A stretch of 31,078 nt of DNA from Clostridium sp. CAG:793. Lineage in GTDB: Bacteria; Bacillota; Clostridia; TANB77; CAG-508. The notes under the pieces were generated by a model. The model saw nothing but the letters and a program-made list of their open reading frames with translations. It had not been told where the DNA came from and did no database searches. Position numbers and translations under genes: made by a program. Every line of letters starts with the position of its first letter. Positions within the stretch are counted from its first letter, which is position 1. The DNA lies in NCBI GenBank assembly GCA_000433915.1, contig HF993632.1, forward strand, positions 15,264 through 46,341, given 5' to 3'. Shown here in pieces: positions 6,447 to 14,069 of the stretch.

Positions 6447-7700
6447 TTATTTTACAATTGATATAACAGATTCATTATTTCTAAATAATTCGTTTTGTAT
6501 CTTATTTACATATTCTAAATCTATGTTTTCAAATTTGTCTATATATTCGAAGCTATTTATTCCTCTTACTTCATCTGCTATAAATATTCTTCCGATTGAT
6601 TCTACATCATCATATTCTGTTACATATTCTCCATATATTCTCTTTTTCATTCTTTCAAAAGCTTCTGGAGTTACATTCTTATTTTGTATTGTGTCTTTTA
6701 TTATTTCATATACTTTTCTTGGATCTTTTGATTCTCCCGAAATTAGTGCGTGTGAATACTCTTTTGAACTTTCAAAGTCAAAGCTTAATTCACTCATTAG
6801 TAATCCTTCATTATACATTTTTTGATATGTTTCTGATGATTTTCCAAGTAATGCTCCAAATATTATCTCTGTTGCTATTTGTTCTTTTACTTTGTCTTCT
6901 TTAAGTTCATCTTTATATCCAACCATAAATATTGGCATATTTATTCCTTTTATTTCTTCTTTTTCTTTTTTGTGTATTCCTAGTGGCTCTTCTGGATAAA
7001 TTCTTTTTATTTCTCCCATAGGGCTTCTTGGTAATAGTCTCTTTTTCACTTCTTCAATTATTTGAGTTGGTTCAAAATTTCCTGCTATACACATCACCAT
7101 ATTTGATGGATGGTAAAATGTATTATAGCATGCATATAATGTTTCTTTAGTTATGTGGCTTATTGATTCTACAGTCCCTGCTATATCTAACTTTATAGGA
7201 TTATTAGTGTACAAGCAATCCATTGTATTTATATATAATCTCCATGTTGGTTCATCATCATATCTTCCTATTTCTTGTCCTATGATTCCTCTTTCTTTTT
7301 CAACATTTTGGTCTGTAAAATATGGATTTTGAACATAATCCATTAATTCATCTAATCCTTCATAAAAATTGTCTACTCCGCCAAATAAATATGCTGTGTG
7401 ATCATTTGTTGTATATGCATTTGCGTCTAATCCTAGAGCCATTAAAGTATATAAACTATCTACGCCATTTTTTTGTTCAAACATTTTGTGTTCTAGATAG
7501 TGTGCTACTCCATCAGGTACTTTTACTTCTTTATTATTACTTGGGTCTATGAAGTGATTATCTATCGAACCAAACTTCGTTGCCCATATTATATATTTCT
7601 TTTTTGTTGCTTTTTTTGGTACAACTATTAATTTCATTCCATTTTCGAAAGTTTCAATATATGCTGTTTCTTTTATCTTTTTGTTTTCTATTTTTTCCAT
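6447..7700 (-). CDS. ymfH: M16 family zinc peptidase (YmfH-like), catalytic partner
   Basis: The 417-residue product carries the inverted zinc motif HYLEH at residues 67-71 and a downstream glutamate-rich helix (ERGIIGQEIGRYDDE, about 136-150) that supplies the third metal ligand in this family. The start at 7700 is chosen because GGGAGG lies 8 bases upstream and the codon is only one base after the stop of the upstream gene. An ATG at 7718 would overlap that gene and has no ribosome binding site. In Bacillus the homologous pair YmfF/YmfH is linked to modification of elongation factor P; other M16 pairs act in peptide processing. No efp gene is in the window, so the substrate here is unknown. 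No terminator is visible after the stop codon. Confidence 0.8.
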   Translation of the reverse strand: MEKIENKKIKETAYIETFENGMKLIVVPKKATKKKYIIWATKFGSIDNHFIDPSNNKEVKVPDGVAHYLEHKMFEQKNGVDSLYTLMALGLDANAYTTNDHTAYLFGGVDNFYEGLDELMDYVQNPYFTDQNVEKERGIIGQEIGRYDDEPTWRLYINTMDCLYTNNPIKLDIAGTVESISHITKETLYACYNTFYHPSNMVMCIAGNFEPTQIIEEVKKRLLPRSPMGEIKRIYPEEPLGIHKKEKEEIKGINMPIFMVGYKDELKEDKVKEQIATEIIFGALLGKSSETYQKMYNEGLLMSELSFDFESSKEYSHALISGESKDPRKVYEIIKDTIQNKNVTPEAFERMKKRIYGEYVTEYDDVESIGRIFIADEVRGINSFEYIDKFENIDLEYVNKIQNELFRNNESVISIVK

Positions 7701-7701
7701 A

Positions 7702-8871
7702 CTATTTTTCCTCCCCATATAAGAAGTAAATTGTGTCTATATCAATCTTTTGAGCAATTTCTATTACATTTTCTTTTGTAACTTTTGAAATGTTTGATAT
7801 ATATTCATCAATTGATTGGTTTTCTCCAAAGATTTTCTGATCATACGTAAATGCTATTAAATCTTCTTGTTGTTCAGGAATTAATTTTAAAGATGATATG
7901 ATTAGTTGTTTTGCATCTCTAAATTCTTTGTCGGTTATGTTTCCTTGTTTCATATCTTGTAATTGTTTTTTTATTATTTCTAGTGTTTTTTCGTAATTTT
8001 CATTCTTTATTCCTGTTTTTATGAATATACTGTTTATTCTTCTTATATATGATGATCCCGCAGAATATGCAAGGCTTGCTTTTTCTCTTACATTCTGGAA
8101 TAGCTTTGAATTTGCTCCACCACCTAATATTGCATTATACATTGTTATTGCTGGTTTGTTTTCTTCTGGAGTATCTAATCCTATTATTAATTTTCCTTGT
8201 GTTACATCTGCTTTTTCTTTTATTTCTTTATGTTTATTTTCATGTATAGTGTTTTTGATTTCTATTGTGTTTTTATGTGGTATTTCTATTTCTTCTAATT
8301 GATTTCCGCATCCAAATACATCTATTTGAGCGTTTTTTAATATTTTTTTATATTGATTATATAAGCTTTCAGGTGTTATTTTTTCTACATCTTCTACTGT
8401 TCCATATTTATATACTCCGTATGGTTCATTTTCAAACATTTCCTCTATACATCTTTCATACGCATATCTTGCTTTATTATCTTTTCTTGATTCTATTATT
8501 AGCCTTAGGTTTTCTTTTTCTTGCTCTACATATTCTTTTTTAAAATAACCATTTTCTAATATTGGTGAATATATTATTTCTTTTAATAGCTCTTCTATAT
8601 TCTGCTTTTCTTCTGTATATTCATCACTTAAACCTTCTATATAAAATTTTAATACTTGATAATTTCCAATTTTGTCTACACCGCAGTTAAATGATGCTCC
8701 ATACATTTCTTCTAGTCTTTTTTCTATTTCTAGTTGTGTTGGATATTTTTCTGTTCCTCTTCTTAATACTGCTGGAATCAAACTATTTATTGTTGCATCT
8801 TCTTTTTTCATTGGGATTGTTAAAAATATTGCATATAAATTTGTCTTAAATCTATTTGTTTTTATTAACAT
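7702..8871 (-). CDS. ymfF: M16 family peptidase-like protein (YmfF-like), non-catalytic partner
   Basis: The 389-residue product has the M16 fold pattern. It has an N-terminal strand-helix region with RRGTEKYPTQLEIEKRLEEM and a middle GLDTPEENKPAITMYNAILG segment, followed by the FQNVREKASLAYS motif found in the second half of these enzymes. No HxxEH zinc motif is present in the first 100 residues, as expected for the inactive subunit of an M16 heterodimer. AAGGAG precedes the ATG. The stop codon is one base from the next gene's start, so the two subunits are translationally coupled. The pairing and order match the ymfF-ymfH arrangement known from Bacillus; function beyond that is inferred. 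Confidence 0.8.
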   Translation of the reverse strand: MLIKTNRFKTNLYAIFLTIPMKKEDATINSLIPAVLRRGTEKYPTQLEIEKRLEEMYGASFNCGVDKIGNYQVLKFYIEGLSDEYTEEKQNIEELLKEIIYSPILENGYFKKEYVEQEKENLRLIIESRKDNKARYAYERCIEEMFENEPYGVYKYGTVEDVEKITPESLYNQYKKILKNAQIDVFGCGNQLEEIEIPHKNTIEIKNTIHENKHKEIKEKADVTQGKLIIGLDTPEENKPAITMYNAILGGGANSKLFQNVREKASLAYSAGSSYIRRINSIFIKTGIKNENYEKTLEIIKKQLQDMKQGNITDKEFRDAKQLIISSLKLIPEQQEDLIAFTYDQKIFGENQSIDEYISNISKVTKENVIEIAQKIDIDTIYFLYGEEK

Positions 8872-8941
8872 ATTAAACTCCTTATTTTTTATTTAGATTT
8901 TGGGTTATATCTATAAACCTTTTGTTTTATATTATACACTT

Positions 8942-8971
8942 TTTTTACAATTATAGTATTATTTTTGTCAA
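8942..8971 (-). promoter_or_regulatory. Probable promoter of the M16 pair
   Basis: TTGACA (8971-8966) follows immediately after the T run of the rpsU terminator. TAAAAA (8947-8942) is at 18 bases. A TATAAT is also present about ten bases further downstream without a good -35, so the exact -10 is uncertain. Confidence 0.45.
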
Positions 8972-8973
8972 AA

Positions 8974-9015
8974 TAAAAAAACATAAGCTGACTTAGTAAG
9001 TTAAGTTGCTCATGC
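8974..9015 (-). terminator. rpsU terminator
   Basis: On the minus strand GCATGAGC (9015-9008) pairs with GCTTATGT (8988-8981) through two G-U pairs. An inner ACTT/AAGT pairing supports it, and seven T residues follow directly (8980-8975 region). Confidence 0.75.
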
Positions 9016-9047
9016 TTTTATTTAAGCTTAATTTTTTGAATTATAGT

Positions 9048-9218
9048 CTAGAACTTTCTTTTTCTAGCAGCCTCTGATTTTTTCTTTCTTTTTACGCTTG
9101 GCTTTTCATAGCATTCTCTTTTACGAACCTCTTGTAATACGCCGTTTCTTGCGCATTGTCTTTTAAATCTTTTTAAGGCATCTTCTATATTTCCGTTATT
9201 AACTTTTATCTCTGACAT
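9048..9218 (-). CDS. rpsU: 30S ribosomal protein S21
   Basis: The 56-residue product starts MSEIKVNNGNIEDALKRFKR and ends in the very basic SVKRKKKSEAARKRKF tail that is diagnostic of S21. S21 is a small subunit protein near the anti-Shine-Dalgarno end of 16S rRNA, so its level can affect which messages are initiated. The ribosome binding site AGGAGGGG is unusually strong. The gene is a single transcription unit with its own consensus promoter, a structured leader of about 70 bases and its own terminator. Length and sequence are typical of Firmicutes S21. Confidence 0.95.
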   Translation of the reverse strand: MSEIKVNNGNIEDALKRFKRQCARNGVLQEVRKRECYEKPSVKRKKKSEAARKRKF

Positions 9219-9291
9219 CTTTTATCCCCTCCTTCCAATGCTTTTAGCTTATCGTATGGGATATTGGGTTTTGCCCCAATTTTTCAAATAC
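9219..9291 (-). promoter_or_regulatory. Structured rpsU leader, candidate autoregulatory RNA
   Basis: The leader contains a hairpin, ATTGGG/CCCAAT with loop GCAAAA (9280-9263). Directly after it TATCCC (9263-9258) is complementary to GGGATA within the ribosome binding site region (9228-9223). CCAAT of the hairpin is also complementary to ATTGG (9239-9235) just upstream of the ribosome binding site. The upstream hairpin and the pairing that would cover the ribosome binding site therefore compete. This is seen by eye; folding has not been calculated. Confidence 0.4.
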
Positions 9292-9297
9292 TTATTT

Positions 9298-9327
9298 ATT
9301 ATACATTATTTTACTTTTAATTGTCAA
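9298..9327 (-). promoter_or_regulatory. rpsU promoter
   Basis: TTGACA (9327-9322) and TATAAT (9303-9298) on the minus strand with an 18-base spacer, both full consensus. Confidence 0.85.
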
Positions 9328-9362
9328 TAGTTTTTTCTTTATTTGTTAGAAGTTTCCGCGGA

Positions 9363-9914
9363 TTATTTGAATGTTGGCCTATCTTTCTCATATAATGACG
9401 GTATTTCTACTGGTTTATCTTCTTTTATTGTTTCTTGAGCATCTAAAATTCTTTGATTTGCAGATCCTCTAAATCTAAGCTTTGGACTTTTCTGATTTTC
9501 ATCAAACTTTCCATCTACTACTACATCTATATATTTTAAAAGTTCTTTTGTAGTTGGATTTGTCTTGTTCATTCCATCTACAATATCTTTTTGGAAATCA
9601 TAACCTGTATAACACCATATTGTCTTGTCTGGGAATTTTTCTTTTACTTCTTTTACAAGTGGTAATAATCCTTCTTGGTTAGATGGTTCAAGTGGTTCTC
9701 CTCCTAGAAGTGATAATCCTTTTATGTAATCATGATTCATATAATTTATTACTTTTTCTTTGGCATTTTCGTCAAATTTATTTCCATAGCCAAAGTCCCA
9801 TGCACATTCATTAAAGCATCCCTTGCAGTGATGATGGCAACCACTTACAAATATTGATACTCTTACTCCTTCTCCATTAGCAACGTCTACTTTTTTTATA
9901 TCTGCATAATTCAT
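9363..9914 (-). CDS. nrdG: Anaerobic ribonucleotide reductase activating protein (radical SAM)
   Basis: This cytoplasmic radical SAM enzyme would install the glycyl radical on NrdD. The 183-residue product has the iron-sulfur motif C26-x3-C30-x2-C33 (GCHHHCKGCFN) and the SAM-contacting GGEP at 71-74. An IWCYTGY strand follows, as is usual in NrdG. It is slightly longer than many family members because of a tail after residue 155. The start at 9914 is supported by GGGAG about 8 bases upstream. It follows nrdD by 77 bases, with an intrinsic-terminator-like hairpin in between, so its expression may be set below that of nrdD. No terminator is visible between it and the rpsU promoter. Confidence 0.93.
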   Translation of the reverse strand: MNYADIKKVDVANGEGVRVSIFVSGCHHHCKGCFNECAWDFGYGNKFDENAKEKVINYMNHDYIKGLSLLGGEPLEPSNQEGLLPLVKEVKEKFPDKTIWCYTGYDFQKDIVDGMNKTNPTTKELLKYIDVVVDGKFDENQKSPKLRFRGSANQRILDAQETIKEDKPVEIPSLYEKDRPTFK

Positions 9915-9948
9915 TATTATTGCTCCCTTCTTTGTGCATTTTTGTTTT

Positions 9949-9984
9949 TAAAAAGGAAGAATTTTGGTATATTATTCTTCCTTT
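9949..9984 (-). terminator. Hairpin with T run between nrdD and nrdG
   Basis: AAAGGAAGAAT (9984-9974) pairs perfectly with ATTCTTCCTTT (9962-9952), loop of 11 bases, and T residues follow on the minus strand. It looks like a partial terminator or processing hairpin that lowers nrdG relative to nrdD. Confidence 0.7.
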
Positions 9985-9991
9985 CTAATTT

Positions 9992-12118
9992 TTATAAGTG
10001 TAAAACTCTTTGTTTTATTTCTTTAGTTTTTCCAGCATTCCAAAAGTTTTCTCCTAAATATCCACATGTACGTCTTACTACTGTCATCTTGTTATGATCT
10101 TTGTTTCCACAGTTTGGGCATTCCCATTCATTATCATCATTTATTTTAATTTCTCCATCATATCCGCATACATGGCAATAATCTGATTTTGTATTAAATT
10201 CTGCATATTGAATGTTATCATATATGAATTTTACTACACTTCTTAATGCTTCTAAATTGTTTTGCATATTAGGTATTTCGATATATGATATAGCTCCTCC
10301 TGAAGAAATCTTCTGAAATTCGCTTTCAAATTTTAATTTATCAAATGCATCTATTTTTTCTCTAACATCAACATGATATGAGTTTGTATAATATCCTTTA
10401 TCTGTTACATCTTTTATTGTTCCAAATTTTTCTTTGTCTATTCTTGCAAACTTGTAGCATAAGCTCTCTGCTGGTGTTCCATATAGTGCAAATCCAATGT
10501 TAGTTTCTTTCTTCCAACGATCTGTTGTCTCTCTTAGGTGATTCATTACTTTTATTGCAAATTCATGACCTTTTGGATCTGTATGAGATACTCCTGTCAT
10601 TAATTTAGTCATTTCATATATTCCGATATATCCTAATGACATTGTTGAATATCCACCATATAATAGCTTGTCTATTTTCTCACCTTTCTTTAAACGAGCT
10701 ATTGCTCCATATTGCCAATGTATTGGGCTTATATCTGATGGTGTTCCAACTAAAGCATTGTGTCTGCACATTAATGCTTCTTTGCATAGTTCTAGTCTTT
10801 CATCAAGTAGTTTCCAGAATTTTTCTTCATCCCCATCTGCAATTATTGCTATTTGTGGTAAGTTTATACTTACTACACCTTGATTAAATCTTCCTTCAAA
10901 TTTATAATTTCCATTTTCATCTTTCCAAGGTGATAAGAAACTTCTGCATCCCATTGGACTGAATACATTTCCTTCGTAGTTTTCTCTCATCTTTTTAGCA
11001 GATATATAATCTGGATACATTCTCTTTGCTGAGCATTTTACAGCTAGTTCTGTTAAGTAATCATATTCTCCACCTGTTAGGTTGTTGAAATCATCTATTA
11101 CATATACTAGTTTAGGGAATGCTGGAGTCACATATACTCCTGCTTCATTTTTTATTCCTTCATATCTTTGTCTGATTACTTCTTCTATTATCATTGCATT
11201 TTCTTTGATGTATGGGTCATCTTTTTCTAGATGTAGGAATAATGTTACGAATGGTGATTGTCCATTTGTTGTCATTAATGTATTTATTTGATATTGTATT
11301 GTCTGTACTCCTGATTTTAATTCAGTTCTAAGTCTTTCTTGTACAATGTCTTCTATTATATGTTCTGGAATTTTGTTTTTGTATTTTTCTTCTATTGCTT
11401 TTTTAAATTTGTTGTAACTTCTTCTTAAGTATTTTCCTAAATGAATTAGGTCTACTGATTGTCCACCATATTGGTTACTTGCTACTGCAGCAATTATCTG
11501 TGTCAATACTGTGCATGCAACTTGGAAGCTCTTAGGACTTTCTATCATTTTCCCGTTCATTACTGTTCCATTGTCAAGCATATCTCCTATGTTAATTAAA
11601 CAGCAATTAAATATTGGTTGTATAAAGTAGTCTGCATCATGGAAGTGTAATATTCCTTCGTCATTTGCTTTTGATATTTTTTCTGGAAGTAATATTCTTC
11701 TTGTTAAATCTCTTGAAACTTCTCCAGCTATGTAATCTCTTTGTGTTGAGGCTAGCATTGTGTTTTTGTTAGAGTTCTCTTCTGCTAATTCTTTATTTTC
11801 ATTTTTTATTAGTTTCAATATTGATTCATCTGTTGTGTTACTTTTTCTAACTAATGCTCTTGTATAACGATATACTATATATTTCTTGGCTAATTCATAT
11901 TTGCCAATTGCCATTAGTTGTTCTTCAATTATATCTTGAATGTCTTCAACTAATATTCTCTTTTTATCAAGAGATTCAATATATTCTATAACACTTTTTA
12001 CTTCCTCTTTATTAGCTCTTTCCTTTGGTCTTACTTCTGCATTTGCTTTTTGGATTGCTGTTACTATCTTTGATCTATCAAAATCAACAACTCTTCCATC
12101 TCTTTTTACTACTTTCAT
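9992..12118 (-). CDS. nrdD: Anaerobic (class III) ribonucleoside-triphosphate reductase
   Basis: This enzyme makes deoxyribonucleotides from ribonucleoside triphosphates without oxygen. The 708-residue product begins with an ATP-cone allosteric domain (MKVVKRDGRVVDFDRSKIV, about 1-90). The glycyl radical enzyme barrel follows, and the protein ends with a zinc ribbon (CHVCG ... CPNCG, about 647-671) and the radical site RRTCGYLGEN, where Gly686 is the expected radical residue. Length is typical. AGGAGG precedes the ATG. The gene is first in an nrdD-nrdG unit with its own promoter and a leader of about 95 bases. It indicates an anaerobic life; no aerobic reductase is in the window. Confidence 0.95.
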   Translation of the reverse strand: MKVVKRDGRVVDFDRSKIVTAIQKANAEVRPKERANKEEVKSVIEYIESLDKKRILVEDIQDIIEEQLMAIGKYELAKKYIVYRYTRALVRKSNTTDESILKLIKNENKELAEENSNKNTMLASTQRDYIAGEVSRDLTRRILLPEKISKANDEGILHFHDADYFIQPIFNCCLINIGDMLDNGTVMNGKMIESPKSFQVACTVLTQIIAAVASNQYGGQSVDLIHLGKYLRRSYNKFKKAIEEKYKNKIPEHIIEDIVQERLRTELKSGVQTIQYQINTLMTTNGQSPFVTLFLHLEKDDPYIKENAMIIEEVIRQRYEGIKNEAGVYVTPAFPKLVYVIDDFNNLTGGEYDYLTELAVKCSAKRMYPDYISAKKMRENYEGNVFSPMGCRSFLSPWKDENGNYKFEGRFNQGVVSINLPQIAIIADGDEEKFWKLLDERLELCKEALMCRHNALVGTPSDISPIHWQYGAIARLKKGEKIDKLLYGGYSTMSLGYIGIYEMTKLMTGVSHTDPKGHEFAIKVMNHLRETTDRWKKETNIGFALYGTPAESLCYKFARIDKEKFGTIKDVTDKGYYTNSYHVDVREKIDAFDKLKFESEFQKISSGGAISYIEIPNMQNNLEALRSVVKFIYDNIQYAEFNTKSDYCHVCGYDGEIKINDDNEWECPNCGNKDHNKMTVVRRTCGYLGENFWNAGKTKEIKQRVLHL

Positions 12119-12217
12119 TTTGTCCCTCCTATTTTGTTAAGAGATTTTTAAAGATTTTAAAAAATGATTTTTTCGTTTTATTCATTTTTATGTAATCTTC
12201 TTCTCTTTGTTTTGCAA

Positions 12218-12276
12218 ACACATATTACATCATAAAAGTGTTTTCGTCAATAGTTTATCAAAAATAATATATGTGT
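12218..12276. repeat. Inverted repeat around the nrdD promoter, possible operator
   Basis: ACACATAT (12218-12225) and its complement ATATGTGT (12269-12276) flank the promoter, one half overlapping the -10 and the other upstream of the -35. The halves share the ACAC-ATAT flavour of NrdR boxes, but neither is a full 16-base NrdR palindrome, so the regulator is uncertain. Confidence 0.35.
12222..12250 (-). promoter_or_regulatory. nrdD promoter
   Basis: TTGACG (12250-12245) and TAATAT (12227-12222) on the minus strand with a 17-base spacer. The -10 lies inside one half of an inverted repeat. Confidence 0.65.
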
Positions 12277-12442
12277 ATTCATTATGTTTATCTTTTGTTG
12301 TAATTATAGTATTTTCAGCAGTTTCAGTATTTTCTTGTCTTTATTCTTTTTTGTATCATTATGTCACTCTTGGTCGTTTTATGCTATTTACCAGGCTTTA
12401 TTTTGTATTTAACATTTATGTTACATTTGTTTTTAAAAATAA
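12277..12442. other. Intergenic stretch without a recognised gene
   Basis: Together with the nrdD promoter region and leader and the sortase terminator this makes a gap of 378 bases between nrdD and the sortase gene. The 166 bases here are T-rich on the plus strand. A plus-strand frame of 79 codons crossing the region has no ribosome binding site and no recognisable domain, and I see no RNA gene. Confidence 0.5.
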
Positions 12443-12489
12443 ATAAAAAATGAAGATTTTCAAAAAATCATTTTTTCAAAAGTCTTCAT
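12443..12489 (-). terminator. Terminator of the PBP-rsmA-sortase operon
   Basis: A long stem (12450-12489) starting ATGAAGA and ending TCTTCAT, with one mismatch and two G-U pairs, is followed on the minus strand by T residues. It starts 7 bases after the sortase stop codon. Confidence 0.85.
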
Positions 12490-12496
12490 TTTTATT

Positions 12497-13216
12497 TTAT
12501 ATTTCTCTTGCTTTTACTACTAATCTTTCTTGACCATAATTTGTACAGGTTATTAAAGTTAGTTCTCTTTTTCCATTTGTTCTTTGCGATGTACAGCTTA
12601 CATCTGTTGGTTTTACTACATATCTATTGTAAATAGAATATGTTACAATTGTTCCAGTACTTATATCTTTTAATGTAACTTGATCTCCTATTGCTGATTG
12701 GCTTAACTTTCCAAACATTTTACCACTTTTATAATTATGTCCTACAATGCAGTAGTTTCCTACTTCATTTGGTTTAGGTCCCCAGTATTTGCATAGTGAT
12801 ACTTTTAATAGTTCATCTGACTCTTCTGATAATACAGGATAACTTATTCCTAATTTTGAATAAGTAAAGACCGCCTCAGCTGTGTAGGTTCCATTACTTG
12901 TTGTTACTTCATTTATTGTTTCATTTGCTGTTGGTTGTGTTTCTTCTATTGGTATTACTTCTGAGTCATCATTATTATTATCAAGTGCAACTACTATTGT
13001 TTTTTCTGAGACAGTTGTGTTATCTGAATTTATCTGTGCTAGTATTTCATGAGATAATCCTTCTTGATCATCTCTGTTTTTTTCTGCATATATGTAATAT
13101 ACTACTAAGATTAGCACTGTTATAACTGATATAATATATAATGCTCTATAAATTTTTTGCTTTCTTCTCATTTCCTTAGTTACATATACTTTTTTTGATA
13201 CTAATATTTGATTCAT
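12497..13216 (-). CDS. Sortase (class D/E-like)
   Basis: This membrane-anchored transpeptidase would join surface proteins to the cell wall. The 239-residue product has an N-terminal transmembrane helix (about 23-43), a low-complexity acidic linker (about 45-108) and a sortase domain with His160 (IVGHNY), Cys224 (TLITCTNYG) and Arg231. TLxTC with GQER fits small sortases of class D or E rather than a pilus-building class C enzyme. AGGAGG is 13 bases from the ATG, longer than usual, but the codon just before the ATG is an in-frame TAA, so no earlier start is possible. It is last in an operon with a penicillin-binding protein and rsmA. No protein with an LPXTG-like tail is encoded in the window. 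Confidence 0.88.
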   Translation of the reverse strand: MNQILVSKKVYVTKEMRRKQKIYRALYIISVITVLILVVYYIYAEKNRDDQEGLSHEILAQINSDNTTVSEKTIVVALDNNNDDSEVIPIEETQPTANETINEVTTSNGTYTAEAVFTYSKLGISYPVLSEESDELLKVSLCKYWGPKPNEVGNYCIVGHNYKSGKMFGKLSQSAIGDQVTLKDISTGTIVTYSIYNRYVVKPTDVSCTSQRTNGKRELTLITCTNYGQERLVVKAREI

Positions 13217-13238
13217 TTATAACAGTGTTCCTCCTTTC

Positions 13239-14048
13239 TTATCTTGATAGTGCATTTGCAATTTCTGCATATTGTTCTAGACTTAGATTTTCTCCTCTTT
13301 CGTTTAATGATATTCCTAGTTTTGTTAATATTTGTTCTAATTCATTTTTATTTGCTATTGTTGATAATGAGTTTAATATAGTCTTTCTTCTTTTTGTAAA
13401 ATTAGTTTTTATTATTTCAAAAAATAATTTTTCATCTTTTACTTGTACTCGTGGTTTGTCTAGCTTTTGTATATTTACTATGCTAGATTCTACTTCTGGA
13501 TTTGGTATAAATGATTCTTTTGATACATTTCCTATTATGTGTGCATCTGCATAATAATTTACAAAATACGTAATTGCTCCTGCTTCTTTATCTCCTGGCA
13601 TAGCACATATTCTTTGTGCTACTTCTTTCTGGATTAGTATCGTTATATCTTGTATATCTGTTTTTAATAAGTTAGTTATTATTGATGTTGTTATATAATA
13701 TGGCAAATTTGCTACAACTTTTGCTTTTGGAGCTAATTTACTTATATCAACTTTTAATACATCTTCGTTAATTATCTCTATATTGTTATACGCTATAAAT
13801 CTTTCTTTTATTATGTTATACATTTTAGGATCTAATTCGATTGCTATTACTTTTTTTGCTTTTTCTGCAAGTATAGCAGTTAATGTTCCTAGTCCTGGTC
13901 CTATTTCTATTATTGTGTCTTCTTTAGTTACGTTTTCAGCTATTTGGTTTAGTGCATTTTCATCAAATAAGAAGTTTTGTCCTAGTCGTTTATTGGGATG
14001 TACATCATATTTGTCCATTATGTATTTGGTTTCTTGTAATAGGTTCAT
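13239..14048 (-). CDS. rsmA: 16S rRNA dimethyladenosine methyltransferase
   Basis: RsmA (KsgA) dimethylates two adjacent adenosines in the 3' terminal helix of 16S rRNA during small subunit maturation, using S-adenosylmethionine. The 269-residue product has the family N-terminus (KRLGQNFLFDE), the SAM-binding motif EIGPGLG at 48-54 and the catalytic NLPYYI motif at 114-119. Length is typical. AAGGAGG lies close to the ATG (4-5 bases). The gene is 21 bases after the penicillin-binding protein gene and 22 bases before the sortase gene, so it belongs to that operon, an unusual set of neighbours. Confidence 0.95.
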   Translation of the reverse strand: MNLLQETKYIMDKYDVHPNKRLGQNFLFDENALNQIAENVTKEDTIIEIGPGLGTLTAILAEKAKKVIAIELDPKMYNIIKERFIAYNNIEIINEDVLKVDISKLAPKAKVVANLPYYITTSIITNLLKTDIQDITILIQKEVAQRICAMPGDKEAGAITYFVNYYADAHIIGNVSKESFIPNPEVESSIVNIQKLDKPRVQVKDEKLFFEIIKTNFTKRRKTILNSLSTIANKNELEQILTKLGISLNERGENLSLEQYAEIANALSR

Positions 14049-14069
14049 TAGTCCTCCTTGTATTTTTTA

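Noticed and set aside
12207..12446. Plus-strand 79-codon hydrophobic frame between the sortase and nrdD genes
   Set aside because: No ribosome binding site, it overlaps the nrdD promoter, and its phenylalanine- and valine-rich composition is expected from T-rich DNA.
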